A program made the translations under genes and the position numbers. Under the pieces are notes generated by a model, which worked only from the letters and a program-made list of their open reading frames with translations, searched no databases and had not been told where the DNA came from. DNA of 64,000 nt from Apostichopus japonicus (lineage: Eukaryota; Echinodermata; Holothuroidea; Aspidochirotida; Stichopodidae). The DNA lies in contig NC_092571.1 of NCBI RefSeq assembly GCF_037975245.1, positions 5,168,001 to 5,232,000 of the forward strand, read 5' to 3'. Every line of letters begins with the position of its first letter. The first letter of the stretch is position 1. Below, piece after piece: positions 11,571-25,815 of this stretch.

Positions 11571-14500
11571 GATCAATCGAATGTGCGGTATTGATCAATC
11601 GAATGTGCGGTACCGATTAATCGAATGTGCGGTACCGATCAATCGAATGTTCGGTACCGATCAATCGAATGTACGGTACCGATCAATCGAATGTTCGATA
11701 CCGATCAATCGAATGTGCGGTAACGAACAATCGAATGTTCGGTACCGATCAATCGAATGTGCGGTACCGATCAATCGAATGTGCGGTACCGATCAATCGA
11801 ATGTGCGGTACCGATCAATCGAATGTGCGGTACCGATCAACTAATGTGCGATACCGAACAATCGAATGTTCGATACCGTACCGATCAATCGAATGTGCGG
11901 TACCGATCAATCGAATGTGCTGTACCGATCAATCGAATGTTCGATACCGATCAATCGAATGTTCGGTACCGATCAATCGAATGTTCGTTACCGATCAATC
12001 GAATGTGCGGTACCGATCAATCGAATGTGCGGTACCGATCAATCGAATGTGCGGTACCGATCATTCGAATATTCGTTACCGATCAATCGAATGTGCGGTA
12101 TTGATCAATCGAATGTTCGGTACCGATCAATCGAATGTTCGGTACCGATCAATCGAATGTGCGGTACCGATCAATCGAATGTGCGGTACTGATCAATAGA
12201 ATATTCGGTACCCATCAATCGAATGTTCGGTACCGATCAATCGATTGTGCGGTACCGATGAATCGAATGTTCGGTACCGATCAATCGAATGTTCGGTACC
12301 GTACCGATGAATCGAATGTGCGGTTCCGATCAATCGAATGTTCGGTACCGATCAATCGAATGTGCGGTACCGATTAATCGAATGTGCGGTACCGATCAAT
12401 CGAATGTGAGGTACCGATCAATCGAATGTGCGGTACCGATCAATCGAATGTGCGGTACCGATCAACTAATGTGCGATACCGAACAATCGAATGTTCGATA
12501 CCGTACCGATCAATCGAATGTGCGGTACCGATCAATCGAATGTGCTGTACCGATCAATCGAATGTTCGATACCGATCAATCGAATGTGCAATACCGATCA
12601 ATCGAATATTCGGTATTGATCAATCGAATGTGCGGTACCGATCAATCGAATGTTCGTTACCGATCAATCGAATGTGCGGGACCGATCATTCAAATATTCG
12701 TTACCGATCAATCGAATGTGCGGTATTGATCAATCGAATGTTCGGTACCGATCAATCGAATGTTCGGTACCGATCAATCGAATGTGCGGTACCGATCAAT
12801 CGAATGTGCGGTACCGATCAATCGAATGTGCGGTACCGATCAATCGAATGTGCGGTACCGATAATCGAATGTTCGGTACCGTACCGATGAATCTAATGTG
12901 CGGTTCCGATCAATCGAATGTGCGGTACCGATGAATCGAATGTGCGGAACCGATCAATCGAATGTGCGGTACCGATCAATCGAATGTGCGGTACCGATCA
13001 TTCGAATATTCGTTACCGATCAATCGAATGTGCGGTATTGATCAATCGAATGTGCGGTACCGATCAATCGAATGTTCGGTACCGATCAATCGAATGTGCG
13101 GTACCGATCGATCAATCAAATGTGCGGTACCGATCAATAGAATATTCGGTACCCATCAATCGAATGTTCGGTACCGATCAATCGATTGTGCGGTACAGAT
13201 CAATCGAATGTTCGGTACCGATCAATCGAATGTTCGGTACCGTACCGATGAATCGAATGTGCGGTTCCGATCAATCGAATGTGCGGTACCGATCAATCGA
13301 ATGTGAGGTACCGATCAATCGAATGTGCGGTACCGATCAATCGAATGTTCGATACCGATCAATCGAATGTGCGGTAACGAACAATCGAATGTTCGGTACC
13401 GATCAATCGAATGTGCGGTACCGATGAATCGAATGTGCGGTACCGATCAATCGAATGTGCGGTACCGATCAATCGAATGTGCGGTACCGATCAATCGAAT
13501 GTGCGGTACCGATCAACTAATGTGCGATACCGAACAATCGAATGTTCGATACCGTACCGATCAATCGAATGTGCGGTACCGATCAATCGAATGTGCTGTA
13601 CCGATCAATCGAATGTTCGATACCGATCAATCGAATGTGCGGTACCGATCAATCGAATATGCGGTATTGATCAATCGAATGTGCGGTACCGATCTATCGA
13701 ATGTTCGTTACCGATCAATCGAATGTGCGGTACCGATCATTCGAATATTCGTTACCGATCAATCGAATGTGCGGTATTGATCAATCGAATGTTCGGTACC
13801 GATCAATCGAATGTTCGGTACCGATCAATCGAATGTGCGGTACCGATCAATTGAATGTGCGGTACCGATCAATCGAATGTGCGGTACCGATCAATCGAAT
13901 GTGCGGTACCGATAATCGAATGTTCGGTACCGAACCGATGAATCGAATGTGCGGTTCCGATCAATCGAATGTGCGATACCGATGAATCGAATGTGCGGTA
14001 CCGATCAATCGAATGTGCGGTACCGATCAATCAAATGTGCGGTACCGATCAAACGAATGTTCGATACCGATCAATCGAATGTGCGGTACCGATCAATCGA
14101 ATGTGAGGTACCGATCAATCGAATGTGCGGTACCGATCAATCGAATGTGCGGTACCGATCAATCGAATGTGCGGTACAGATCAATAGAATGTTCGGTACC
14201 GATCAATCGATTGTGCGGTACCGATCAATCGAATGTTCGGTACCGATCAATCGAATGTGCGGTACCGATTAATCGAATGTGCGGTACCGATCAATCGAAT
14301 GTGCGGTACGGAGCAGTCGAATGTTCGATACCGATCAATGGAATATGCGGTACCGATCAATCGAATGTGTGGTACCGATCAATCGAATGTGCGGTACCGA
14401 TCAATCGAATGTGCGGAACCGATCAATCGAATGTGCTGTACTGATCAATCGAATGTTCGATACCGATCAATCGAATGTGCTGTACCGATCAATCGAATGT

Positions 14501-15229
14501 GCGGTATTGATCAATCGAATGTTCGGTAGCGATCAATCGAATGTGCGGTACCGATCAATCGAATGTTCGTTACCGATCAATCGAATGTGCGATACCGATC
14601 ATTCGAATATTCGTTACCGATCAATCGAATGTGCGGTATTGTGCAATCGAATTTTCGGTACCGATCAATCGAATGTTCGGTACCGATCAATCGAATGTGC
14701 GGTACAGATCAATCGAATGTGCGGTACCGATCAATCGAATGTGCGGTACCGATCAATCGAATGTGCGGTACCGATCAATCGAATGTTCGATACCGATCAA
14801 TCGAATGTGCGGTACCGATCAATCGAATGTGCGGTACCGATCAATCGAATGTGCGGTACCGATCAATCGAATGTTCGATACCGATCAATCGAATGTGCGG
14901 TACCGATCAATCGAATGTGCGGTACCGATCAATCGAATGTTCGATACCGATCAATCGAATGTGCGGTACCGAACAATCGAATGTTCGATACCGATCAATC
15001 GAATGTGCGGTACCGATCAATCGAATGTTCGGTACCGATCAATCGATTGTGCGGTACCGATCAATCGAATGTTCGGTACCGATCAATCGAATGTGCGGTA
15101 CCGATTAATCGAATGTGCGGTACCGATCAATCGAATGTGCGGTACCGATCAATCAAATGTTCGGTACCGATCAATCATATGTGCGGTACCGATCAATCGA
15201 ATGTGCGGTACGGAGCAGTCGAATGTTCG

Positions 15230-17950
15230 ATACCGATCAATGGAATATGCGGTACCGATCAATCGAATGTGCGGTACCGATCAATCGAATGTGCGGTACC
15301 GATCAATCGAATGTGCGGTACCGATCAATCGAATGTGCGGTATTGATCAATCGAATGTTCCGTACCGATCAATTGAATGTGCGATACCGATCAATCGAAT
15401 GTGCGGTACCGATCAATCGAATGTACGGTACCGATCAACTAATGTGCGATACCGAACAATCGAATGTTCGATACCGTACCGATCAATCGAATGTGCGGTA
15501 CCGATCAATCGAATGTGCTGTACCGATCAATCGAATGTTCGATACCGATCAATCGAATGTGCGGTACCGATCAATCGAATGTGCGGTTTTGATCAATCTA
15601 ATGTTCGGTAGCGATCAATCGAATGTGCGGTACCGATAAATCGAATGTTCGTTACCGATCAATCGAATGTGCGGTACCGATCATTCGAATATTCGTTACC
15701 GATCAATCGAATTTGCGGTATTGATCAATCGAATGTTCGGTACCGATCAATCGAATGTACGGTACCGATCAATCGAATGTGCGGTACCGATCAATCGAAT
15801 GTGCGGTACCGATCAATCGATAGTTCGGTACCGATCAATCGAATGTGCGATACCGATCAATCGAAAATGCGATATCGATCAATCGAATGTTCGGTACCGA
15901 TCAATCGAATGTTCCGCACGGATCAATCAACTGTGCGTTGCCGATCAATCGAATGTTCGGTGCCGATCAATCGAATGTGCGGTATCGATCAATCGAATGT
16001 GCGGTACCGATCAATCGAATGTTCTCTACCGATCAAGTGATAGTTCGGTACCGATAAATCGAATGTACGGTACGTATTCATCGAATGTACGATACCGATC
16101 AATCGAATGTTCGGTACTTATCAATCGAATGTTCGGTACCGATTAATCGAATGTTCGGTACCGATCAATCAAATGTTCGGTACCGATTAATCGAATGTTC
16201 GGTACCGATCAATCAAATGTTCGGTACCGATCAATCGAATGTTCGGTACCGATCAATCGAATGTGCGGTACCGATCAATCGAATGTGCGGTACCGATCAA
16301 TCGAATGTTCGGTACCGTAACGATGAATCGAATGTGCGGTTCCGATCAATCGAATGTGCGGTACCGATGAATCGAATGTGCGGTACCGATCAATCGAATG
16401 TGCGGTACCGATCAATCGAATGTGCGGTATTGATCAATCGAATGTTCGGTACCGATCAATCGAATGTTCGGTACCGATCAATCGAATGTGCGGTACCGAT
16501 CAATCGAATGTGCGGTACCGATCAATAGAATGTTCGGTACCGATCAATCGAATGTTCGGTACCGTACCGATGAATCGAATGTGCGGTTCCGATCAATCGA
16601 ATGTTCGGTACCGATCAATCGAATGTGCGGTACCGATTAATCGAATGTGCGGTACCGATCAAACGAATGTTCGATACCGATCAATCGAATGTGCGGTACC
16701 GATCAATCGAATGTGAGGTACCGATCAATCGAATGTGCGGTAACGAACAGTCGAATGTTCGATACTGATCAATCGAATGTGCGGTACCGATGAATCGAAT
16801 GTGCGGTACCGATCAATCGAATGTGCGGTACCGATCAATCGAATGTGCGGTACCGATCAACTAAGGTGCGATATCGAACAATCGAATGTTCGATACCGTA
16901 CCGATCAATCGAATGTGCGGTACCGAACAATCGAATGTGCTGTACCGATCAATCGAATGTTCGATACCGATCAATCGAATGTGCGGTACCGATCAATCGA
17001 ATATGCGGTATTGATCAATCGAATGTGCGGTACCGATCAATCGAATGTTCGTTACCGATCAATCGAATGTGCGGTACCGATCATTCGAATATTCGTTACC
17101 GATCAATCGAATGTTAGGTATTGATCAATCGAATGTTCGGTACCGATCAATCGAATGTGCGGTACCGATCAATCGAATGTGCGGTACCGATCAATCGAAT
17201 GTGCGGTACCGATAATCGAATGTTCGGTACCGTACCGATGAATCGAGTGTGCGGTACCGATGAATCGAATGTGCGGTACCGATCAATCGAATGTGCGGTA
17301 CCGATCATTCGAATATTCGTTACCGATCAATCGAATGTGCGGTATTGATCAATCGAATGTTCGGTACCGATCAATCGAATGTTCGGTACCGATCAATCGA
17401 ATGTGCGGTACCGATCAATCGAATGTGCGGTACCGATCAATAGAATATTCGGTACCGATCAATCGAATGTTCGGTACCGATCAATCGATTGTGCGGTACC
17501 GATGAATCGAATGTTCGGTACCGATCAATCGAATGTTCGGTACCGTACCGATGAATCGAATGTGCGGTTCTGATCAATCGAATGTTCGGTACCGATCAAT
17601 CGAATGTGCGGTACCGATCATTCGAATATTCGTTACCGATCAATCGAATGTGAGGTATTGATCAATCGAATGTTCCGTACCGATCAAACGAATGTTCGGT
17701 ACCGATCAATCGAATGTGCGGTACCGATCAATCGAATGTGCGGTACCGATCAATCGAATGTGCGGTACCGATCAATCGAATGTGCGGTACCGATAATCGA
17801 ATGCTCGGTACCGTACCGATGAATCGAATGTGCGGTATTGATCAATCGAATGTGCGGTACCGATCAATCGAATGTTCGTTACCGATCAATCGAATGTGCG
17901 GTACCGATCATTCGAATATTCGTTACCGATCAATCGAATGTGAGGTATTT
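15230..17950. repeat. Block duplication, copy 1 (pairs with 18926-21355)
   Basis: Starting at the unusual GATCAATGGAATATG (about 15234), the monomer order matches the segment 3696 bp downstream to about 16430, then matches again with offset 3405 from about 16735 to 17945. So copy 1 has 291 bp (thirteen monomers, one of them 27 bp) that copy 2 lacks. Copy 1 ends where TGAGGTATTTTATCAATCG (17941) replaces the regular TGAGGTATTGATC of copy 2. It contains the diverged island at 15815-16120. Confidence 0.85.
15815..16120. repeat. Diverged monomer island, copy 1
   Basis: Here the monomers depart from consensus far more than elsewhere: CGATAGTTCGG, CGAAAATGCGATATCG, TTCCGCACGGATC, CAACTGTGCGTTGCCG, TCGGTGCCG, TTCTCTACCG, CAAGTGATAG, GTACGTATTCATCG and GTACTTATC. 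Length stays close to 22 bp per monomer and orientation is unchanged. It looks like an old block that escaped homogenisation, such as a former array edge. Confidence 0.8.
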
Positions 17951-18925
17951 TATCAATCGAATGTTCGGTACCGATCAATCGAATGGGCGGTACCGATCAA
18001 TCGAATGTGCGGTACCGATCAATCGAATGTGCGGTACCGATCAATCGAATGTGCGGTACCGATAATCGAATGTTCGGTACCGTACCGATGAATCGAATGT
18101 GCGGTACCGATCATTCGAATATTCGTTACCGATCAATCGAATGTGCGATATTGATCAATCGAATGTTCGGTACCGATCAATCGAATGTTCGGTACCGATC
18201 AATCGAATGTGCGGTACCGATCATCGAATGTGCGGTACCGATCAAGAGAATATTCGGTACCCATCAATCGAATGTTCGGTACCGATCAATCGATTGTGCT
18301 GTACCGATGAATCGAATGTTCGGTACCGATCAATCGAATGTTCGGTACCGTACCGATGAATCGAATGTGCGGTTCCGATCAATCGAATGTTCGGTACCGA
18401 TCAATCGAATGTGCGGTACCGATTAATCGAATGTGCGGTACCGATCAATCGAATGTGCGGTACCGATCAATCGAATGTGCGGTACCGATCAATCGAATGT
18501 ACGGTACCGATCAATCGAATGTTCGATACCGATCAATCGAATGTGCGGTAACGAACAATCGAATGTTCGGTACCGATCAATCGAATGTGCGGTACCGATC
18601 AATCGAATGTGCGGTACCGATCAACTAATGTGCGATACCGAACAATCGAATGTTCGATACCGTACCGATCAATCGAATGTGCGGTACCGATCAATCGAAT
18701 GTGCTGTACCGATCAATCGAATGTTCGATACCGATCAATCGAATGTGCGGTACCGATCAATCGAATATGCGGTATTGATCAATCGAATGTGCGGTACCGA
18801 TCAATCGAATGTTCGTTACCGATCAATCGAATGTGCGGTACCGATCATTCGAATATTCGTTACCGATCAATCGAATGTGAGGTATTGATCAATCGAATGT
18901 TCGGTACCGATCAATCGAATGTTCG

Positions 18926-21355
18926 GTACCGATCAATGGAATATGCGGTACCGATCAATCGAATGTGCGGTACCGATCAATCGAATGTGCGGTACCGATC
19001 AATCGAATGTGCGGTACCGATCAATCGAATGTGCGGTATTGATCAATCGAATGTTCCGTACCGATCAATTGAATGTGCGATACCGATCAATCGAATGTGC
19101 GGTACCGATCAATCGAATGTACGGTACCGATCAACTAATGTGCGATACCGAACAATCGAATGTTCGATACCGTACCGATCAATCGAATGTGCGGTACCGA
19201 TCAATCGAATGTGCTGTACCGATCAATCGAATGTTCGATACCGATCAATCGAATGTGCGGTACCGATCAATCGAATGTGCGGTTTTGATCAATCTAATGT
19301 TCGGTAGCGATCAATCGAATGTGCGGTACCGATAAATCGAATGTTCGTTACCGATCAATCGAATGTGCGGTACCGATCATTCGAATATTCGTTACCGATC
19401 AATCGAATTTGCGGTATTGATCAATCGAATGTTCGGTACCGATCAATCGAATGTACGGTACCGATCAATCGAATGTGCGGTACCGATCAATCGAATGTGC
19501 GGTACCGATCAATCGATAGTTCGGTACCGATCAATCGAATGTGCGATACCGATCAATCGAAAATGCGATATCGATCAATCGAATGTTCGGTACCGATCAA
19601 TCGAATGTTCCGCACGGATCAATCAACTGTGCGTTGCCGATCAATCGAATGTTCGGTGCCGATCAATCGAATGTGCGGTATCGATCAATCGAATGTGCGG
19701 TACCGATCAATCGAATGTTCTCTACCGATCAAGTGATAGTTCGGTACCGATAAATCGAATGTACGGTACGTATTCATCGAATGTACGATACCGATCAATC
19801 GAATGTTCGGTACTTATCAATCGAATGTTCGGTACCGATTAATCGAATGTTCGGTACCGATCAATCAAATGTTCGGTACCGATTAATCGAATGTTCGGTA
19901 CCGATCAATCAAATGTTCGGTACCGATCAATCGAATGTTCGGTACCGATCAATCGAATGTGCGGTACCGATCAATCGAATGTGCGGTACCGATCAATCGA
20001 ATGTTCGGTACCGTAACGATGAATCGAATGTGCGGTTCCGATCAATCGAATGTGCGGTACCGATGAATCGAATGTGCGGTACCGATCAATCGAATGTGCG
20101 GTACCGATCAATCGAATGTTCGATACCGATCAATCGAATGTGCGGTAACGAACAGTCGAATGTTCGATACTGATCAATCGAATGTGCGGTACCGATGAAT
20201 CGAATGTGCGGTACCGATCAATCGAATGTGCGGTACCGATCAATCGAATGTGCGGTACCGATCAACTAAGGTGCGATATCGAACAATCGAATGTTCGATA
20301 CCGTACCGATCAATCGAATGTGCGGTACCGAACAATCGAATGTGCTGTACCGATCAATCGAATGTTCGATACCGATCAATCGAATGTGCGGTACCGATCA
20401 ATCGAATATGCGGTATTGATCAATCGAATGTGCGGTACCGATCAATCGAATGTTCGTTACCGATCAATCGAATGTGCGGTACCGATCATTCGAATATTCG
20501 TTACCGATCAATCGAATGTTAGGTATTGATCAATCGAATGTTCGGTACCGATCAATCGAATTTGCGGTACCGATCAATCGAATGTGCGGTACCGATCAAT
20601 CGAATGTGCGGTACCGATAATCGAATGTTCGGTACCGTACCGATCAATCGAGTGTGCGGTACCGATGAATCGAATGTGCGGTACCGATCAATCGAATGTG
20701 CGGTACCGATCATTCGAATATTCGTTACCGATCAATCGAATGTGCGGTATTGATCAATCGAATGTTCGGTACCGATCAATCGAATGTTCGGTACCGATCA
20801 ATCGAATGTGCGGTACCGATCAATCGAATGTGCGGTACCGATCAATAGAATATTCGGTACCGATCAATCGAATGTTCGGTACCGATCAATCGATTGTGCG
20901 GTACCGATGAATCGAATGTTCGGTACCGATCAATCGAATGTTCGGTACCGTACCGATGAATCGAATGTGCGGTTCTGATCAATCGAATGTTCGGTACCGA
21001 TCAATCGAATGTGCGGTACCGATCATTCGAATATTCGTTACCGATCAATCGAATGTGAGGTATTGATCAATCGAATGTTCCGTACCGATCAAACGAATGT
21101 TCGGTACCGATCAATCGAATGTGCGGTACCGATCAATCGAATGTGCGGTACCGATCAATCGAATGTGCGGTACCGATCAATCGAATGTGCGGTACCGATA
21201 ATCGAATGCTCGGTACCGTACCGATGAATCGAATGTGCGGTATTGATCAATCGAATGTGCGGTACCGATCAATCGAATGTTCGTTACCGATCAATCGAAT
21301 GTGCGGTACCGATCATTCGAATATTCGTTACCGATCAATCGAATGTGAGGTATTG
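18926..21355. repeat. Block duplication, copy 2 (pairs with 15230-17950)
   Basis: This copy carries the same rare monomers in the same order as 15230-17950: GATCAATGGAATATG, the diverged island, alternating GATTAATCG and GATCAATCAAATG, GAACAGTCG, GATCAACTAAGG and AATGCTCGGTACCG. It lacks 291 bp present in copy 1. Unlike most other pairs, the two copies are separated by about 1 kb of other monomers, so the event was not a simple tandem duplication, or a later insertion split them. Confidence 0.85.
19511..19816. repeat. Diverged monomer island, copy 2
   Basis: This repeats the unusual monomers of 15815-16120 at an offset of 3696 bp, with no difference that I could see by eye. The private changes were therefore present before the block duplication, and the duplication is recent compared with the divergence of the island. 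Confidence 0.8.
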
Positions 21356-21364
21356 ATCAATCGA

Positions 21365-22320
21365 ATGTTCGGTACCGATCAATCGAATGTGCGGTACCGA
21401 TCAATCGAATGTACGGTACCGATCAATCGAATGTTCGATACCGATCAATCGAATGTGCGGTAACGAACAATCGAATGTTCGGTACCGATCAATCGAATGT
21501 GCGGTACCGATCAATCGAATGTGCGGTACCGATCAACTAATGTGCGATACCGAACAATCGAATGTTCGATACCGTACCGATCAATCGAATGTGCGGTACC
21601 GATCAATCGAATGTGCTGTACCGATCAATCGAATGTTCGATACCGATCAATCGAATGTGCGGTACCGATCAATCGAATATGCGGTATTGATCAATCGAAT
21701 GTGCGGTACCGATCAATCGAATGTTCGTTACCGATCAATCGAATGTGCGGTACCGATCATTCGAATATTCGTTACCGATCAATCGAATGTGAGGTATTGA
21801 TCAATCGAATGTTCGGTACCGATCAATCGAATGTTCGGTACCGATCAATCGAATGTGCGGTACCGATCAATCGAATGTACGGTACCGATCAATCGAATGT
21901 TCGATACCGATCAATCGAATGTGCGGTAACGAACAATCGAATGTTCGGTACCGATCAATCGAATGTGCGGTACCGATCAATCGAATGTGCGGTACCGATC
22001 AACTAATGTGCGATACCGAACAATCGAATGTTCGATACCGTACCGATCAATCGAATGTGCGGTACCGATCAATCGAATGTGCTGTACCGATCAATCGAAT
22101 GTTCGATACCGATCAATCGAATGTGCGGTACCGATCAATCGAATATGCGGTATTGATCAATCGAATGTGCGGTACCGATCAATCGAATGTTCGTTACCGA
22201 TCAATCGAATGTGCGGTACCGATCATTCGAATATTCGTTACCGATCAATCGAATGTGAGGTATTGATCAATCGAATGTTCGGTACCGATCAATCGAATGT
22301 TCGGTACCGATCAATCGAAT
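21365..22320. repeat. Tandem higher-order repeat, period 466 bp
   Basis: Two consecutive copies (starting about 21365 and 21831) share the order TGTACGGTACCG, CGATACCG, GGTAACGAACAATCG, GATCAACTAATG, CGATACCGTACCG, AATATGCGGTATTG and GATCATTCGAATATTCG. A further copy of the same type lies at about 18490-18900. The period equals 21 monomers plus 4 bp, due to irregular monomers. The translated reading of the two copies is identical, so divergence is very low. Confidence 0.8.
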
Positions 22321-22943
22321 GTGCGGTACCGATCAATCGAATGTGCGGTACCGATCAATCGAATGTGCGGTACCGATCAATCGAATGTGCGGTACCGATA
22401 ATCGAATGTTCGGTACCGTACCGATGAATCGAATGTGCGGTACCGATCAATCGAATGTGCGGTACCGATCAATCGAATGTGCGGTACCGATCATTCGAAT
22501 ATTCGTTACCGATCAATCGAATGTGCGGTATTGAACAATCGAATGTTCGGTACCGATCAATCGAATGTTCGGTACCGATCAATCGAATGTGCGGTACCGA
22601 TCAATCGAATGTGCGGTACCGATCAATAGAATATTCGGTACCCATCAATCGAATGTTCGGTACCGATCAATCGATTGTGCTGTACCGATGAATCGAATGT
22701 TCGGTACCGATCAATCGAATGTTCGGTACCGTACCGATGAATCGAATGTGCGGTTCCGATCAATCGAATGTTCGGTACCGATCAATCGAATGTGCGTTAC
22801 CGATTAATCGAATGTGCGGTACCGATCAATCGAATGTGAGGTACCGATCAATCGAATGTGCGGTACCGATCAATCGAATGTTCGATACCGATCAATCGAA
22901 TGTGCGGTAACGAACAATCGAATGTTCGGTACCGATCAATCGA

Positions 22944-25815
22944 ATGTGCGGTACCGATCAATCGAATGTGCGGTACCGATCAATCGAATGTGCGGTACCG
23001 ATCAATCGAATGTGCGGTACCGATCAATCGAATGTGCGGTACCGATCAACTAATGTGCGATACCGAACAATCGAATGTTCGATACCGTACCGATCAATCG
23101 AATGTGCGGTACCGATCAATCGAATGTGCTGTACCGATCAATCGAATGTTCGATACCGATGAATCGAATATTCGGTATTGATCAATCGAATGTGCGGTAC
23201 CGATCAATCGAATGTTCGTTACCGATCAATCGAATGTGCGGTACCCATCATTCGAATATTCGTTACCGATCAATCGAATGTGCGGTATTGATCAATCGAA
23301 TGTTCGGTACCGATCAATCGAATGTTCGGTACCGATCAATCGAATGTGCGGTACCGATCAATCGAATGTGCGGTACCGATAATCGAATGTTCGGTACCGT
23401 ACCGATGAATCGAATGTGCGGTTCCGATCAATCGAATGTGCGGTACCGATGAATCGAATGTGCGGTACCGATCAATCGAATGTGCGGAACCGATCAATCG
23501 AATGTGCGGTACCGATCATTCGAATATTCGTTACCGATCAATCGAATGTGCGGTATTGATCAATCGAATGTTCGGTACCGATCAATCGAATGTTCGGTAC
23601 CGATCAATCGAATGTGCGGTACCGATCGATCAATCAAATGTGCGGTACCGATCAATAGAATATTCGGTACCCATCAATCGAATGTTCGGTACCGATCAAT
23701 CGATTGTGCGGTACAGATCAATCGAATGTTCGGTACCGATCAATCGAATGTTCGGTACCGTACCGATGAATCGAATGTGCGGTTCCGATCAATCGAATGT
23801 GCGGTACCGATCAATCGAATGTGAGGTACCGATCAATCGAATGTGCGGTACCGATCAATCGAATGTTCGATACCGATCAATCGAATGTGCGGTAACGAAC
23901 AATCGAATGTTCGGTACCGATCAATCGAATGTGCGGTACCGATGAATCGAATGTGCGGTACCGATCAATCGAATGTGCGGTACCGATCAATCGAATGTGC
24001 GGTACCGATCAATCGAATGTGCGGTACCGATCAACTAATGTGCGATACCGAACAATCGAATGTATGATACCGTACCGATCAATCGAATGTGCGGTACCGA
24101 TCAATCGAATGTGCTGTACCGATCAATCGAATGTTCGATACCGATCAATCGAATGTGCGGTACCGATCAATCGAATATGCGGTATTGATCAATCGAATGT
24201 GCGGTACCGATCAATCGAATGTTCGTTACCGATCAATCGAATGTGCGGTACCGATCATTCGAATATTCGTTACCGATCAATCGAATGTGCGGTATTGATC
24301 AATCGAATGTTCGGTACCGATCAATCGAATGTTCGGTACCGATCAATCGAATGTGCGGTACCGATCAATCGAATGTGCGGTACCGATCAATCGAATGTGC
24401 GGTACCGATCAATCGAATGTGCGGTACCGATCAACTAATGTGCGATACCGAACAATCGAATGTTCGATACCGTACCGATCAATCGAATGTGCGGTACCGA
24501 TCAATCGAATGTGCTGTACCGATCAATCGAATGTTCGATACCGATGAATCGAATATTCGGTATTGATCAATCGAATGTGCGGTACCGATCAATCGAATGT
24601 TCGTTACCGATCAATCGAATGTGCGGTACCCATCATTCGAATATTCGTTACCGATCAATCGAATGTGCGGTATTGATCAATCGAATGTTCGGTACCGATC
24701 AATCGAATGTTCGGTACCGATCAATCGAATGTGCGGTACCGATCAATCGAATGTGCGGTACCGATAATCGAATGTTCGGTACCGTACCGATGAATCGAAT
24801 GTGCGGTTCCGATCAATCGAATGTGCGGTACCGATGAATCGAATGTGCGGTACCGATCAATCGAATGTGCGGAACCGATCAATCGAATGTGCGGTACCGA
24901 TCATTCGAATATTCGTTACCGATCAATCGAATGTGCGCTATTGATCAATCGAATGTTCGGTACCGATCAATCGAATGTTCGGTACCGATCAATCGAATGT
25001 GCGGTACCGATCGATCAATCAAATGTGCGGTACCGATCAATAGAATATTCGGTACCCATCAATCGAATGTTCGGTACCGATCAATCGATTGTGCGGTACA
25101 GATCAATCGAATGTTCGGTACCGATCAATCGAATGTTCGGTACCGTACCGATGAATCGAATGTGCGGTTCCGATCAATCGAATGTTCGGTACCGATCAAT
25201 CGAATGTGAGGTACCGATCAATCGAATGTGCGGTACCGATCAATCGAATGTTCGATACCGATCAATCGAATGTGCGGTAACGAACAATCGAATGTTCGGT
25301 ACCGATCAATCGAATGTGCGGTACCGATGAATCGAATGTGCGGTACCGATCAATCGAATGTGCGGTACCGATCAATCGAATGTGCGGTACCGATCAATCG
25401 AATGTGCGGTACCGATCAACTAATGTGCGATACCGAACAATCGAATGTATGATACCGTACCGATCAATCGAATGTGCGGTACCGATCAATCGAATGTGCT
25501 GTACCGATCAATCGAATGTTCGATACCGATCAATCGAATGTGCGGTACCGATCAATCGAATATGCGGTATTGATCAATCGAATGTGCGGTACCGATCAAT
25601 CGAATGTTCGTTACCGATCAATCGAATGTGCGGTACCGATCATTCGAATATTCGTTACCGATCAATCGAATGTGCGGTATTGATCAATCGAATGTTCGGT
25701 ACCGATCAATCGAATGTTCGGTACCGATCAATCGAATGTGCGGTACCGATCAATCGAATGTGCGGTACCGATCAATCGAATGTGCGGTACCGATCAATCG
25801 AATGTGCGGTACCGA
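22944..25815. repeat. Tandem higher-order repeat, period 1385 bp, about 2.1 copies
   Basis: The block from about 22944 recurs 1385 bp later and continues in register to about 25815. Shared rare features include GATGAATCGAATATTCGGTATTG, GTACCCATCATTCG, the 26-bp GATCGATCAATC monomer and AATGTATGATACCG (24062 and 25447). Substitutions between copies are sparse, for example TGCGCTATTG at 24937 against TGCGGTATTG at 23552. These differences argue against a simple assembly echo. A part of the same block occurs again near 28200-28800. Confidence 0.85.
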
